DNA from: an uncultured Ruminococcus sp.
Lineage (GTDB): Bacteria; Bacillota; Clostridia; Oscillospirales; Acutalibacteraceae
Assembly (NCBI GenBank): GCA_902783065.1
Contig: CACZPV010000124.1
Span: 1 to 6,220, forward strand
Reading direction: 5' to 3'
Length of the DNA: 6,220 nt
Both the position numbers and the translations under genes were made by a program. Numbering within the stretch: position 1 is the first letter of the stretch; every line of letters begins with the position of its first letter. Positions 6,050-6,220 of the stretch are shown here, in pieces. The notes beneath the pieces were generated by a model. That model saw nothing but the letters and a program-made list of their open reading frames with translations, did not search any database and was not told where the DNA came from.

Positions 6050-6063
6050 ATTGCTTACTAATC

Positions 6064-6093
6064 ATTATATCATAAATCAGCTTAATCTGAAAA
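6064..6093 (-). promoter_or_regulatory. Sigma-A-like promoter of the pyrK operon
   Basis: On the minus strand, TATAAT (6069-6064) is a perfect -10 hexamer, and TTTTCA (6093-6088) is a 4-of-6 match to TTGACA at 18-bp spacing. Transcription would start near 6057, giving a leader of roughly 78 nt that contains the nested hairpin. A second TATAAT lies at 6203-6198 on the same strand, but its -35 region runs out of the window and cannot be judged. Confidence 0.6.
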
Positions 6094-6165
6094 GGGGAAA
6101 TACATAATTTTAGGGAGAATATTTTTCAACCCTGCGGCTCGCCGGGCGGTTTTGCACAGTTTGTC

Positions 6166-6194
6166 TTGACTTTAAGGTCAAATTCTGCTACCAT
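6166..6194 (+). promoter_or_regulatory. Divergent promoter-like sequence with a dyad over the -35, reading out of the window
   Basis: TTGACT (6166-6171) is a strong -35 and TACCAT (6189-6194) a 4-of-6 -10 at 17-bp spacing. TACTAT (6194-6199) is an alternative at 22 bp. The -35 lies in a 16-bp near-palindrome, TTGACTTTAAGGTCAA (6166-6181), with one mismatched pair. It probably drives a plus-strand gene beyond 6220, divergent from pyrK. Dyads in long-spacer promoters are typical of MerR-family targets, but that link is only a guess here. Confidence 0.4.
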
Positions 6195-6220
6195 ACTATT
6201 ATAGAAAAATCATCAATGTC

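Noticed and set aside
6128..6154. GC-rich imperfect hairpin AACC...GGTTTT upstream of the pyrK promoter
   Set aside because: The stem is broken by mismatches and no plus-strand transcript ends here, so I did not call a terminator.
1..6220. CRISPR array, transposase, toxin-antitoxin pair, phage genes or known defence system
   Set aside because: There are no spaced repeat arrays, no recombinase or transposase motifs and no paired small genes. The VanZ-like gene alone is not evidence of a resistance cluster.

Overview
The window looks like chromosomal DNA of a low-GC Gram-positive anaerobe, most likely a Clostridia member of the Ruminococcus/Oscillospiraceae kind. This is inferred from AT-rich coding sequence, strong AGGAGG-type ribosome binding sites, a class 1B (PyrK-dependent) dihydroorotate dehydrogenase, the RHCQAEGN form of the histidine phosphatase motif, and small GC-rich hairpins in AT-rich intergenic DNA. 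The genus assignment is a judgement from style, not from a search.

Layout. Positions 1-268 hold no gene that I can support, but contain a hairpin, a 10-bp direct repeat, a possible promoter and a perfect 10-bp inverted repeat. Positions 269-2005 (+) encode one 578-residue protein with two Xre/Cro-type helix-turn-helix segments and a long uncharacterised C-terminal part. Positions 2006-2264 are a convergent intergenic region containing a GC-rich hairpin, two near-identical small hairpin units, and a clear intrinsic terminator reading the minus strand. Positions 2265-5979 (-) are a compact five-gene run. In transcription order it is pyrK, pyrD, a histidine phosphatase, ruvX, and a VanZ-like membrane protein. 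Positions 5980-6220 hold a sigma-A-like promoter and a structured leader for pyrK, plus a promoter-like dyad pointing right, out of the window.

How the genes fit together. PyrK and PyrD form the NAD-linked enzyme that oxidises dihydroorotate to orotate in pyrimidine synthesis. Their reading frames overlap by one base or a few bases. The phosphatase follows pyrD after 6 nt, and vanZ overlaps the ruvX stop by ATGA, so these pairs look translationally coupled. The ruvX gene follows the phosphatase after 84 nt and could have its own weak promoter. One transcript ending at the 2113-2140 terminator is the simplest reading. The joint role of the last three genes is not evident from sequence.

Most of the window is ordinary housekeeping sequence, and I did not find a convincing new multi-gene system. 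The parts most worth a second look are the double-HTH regulator, bracketed by copies of a 14-bp sequence that also forms an inverted repeat at its own 5' end; the nested hairpin leader of pyrK; and the tandem hairpin units at 2090-2140.
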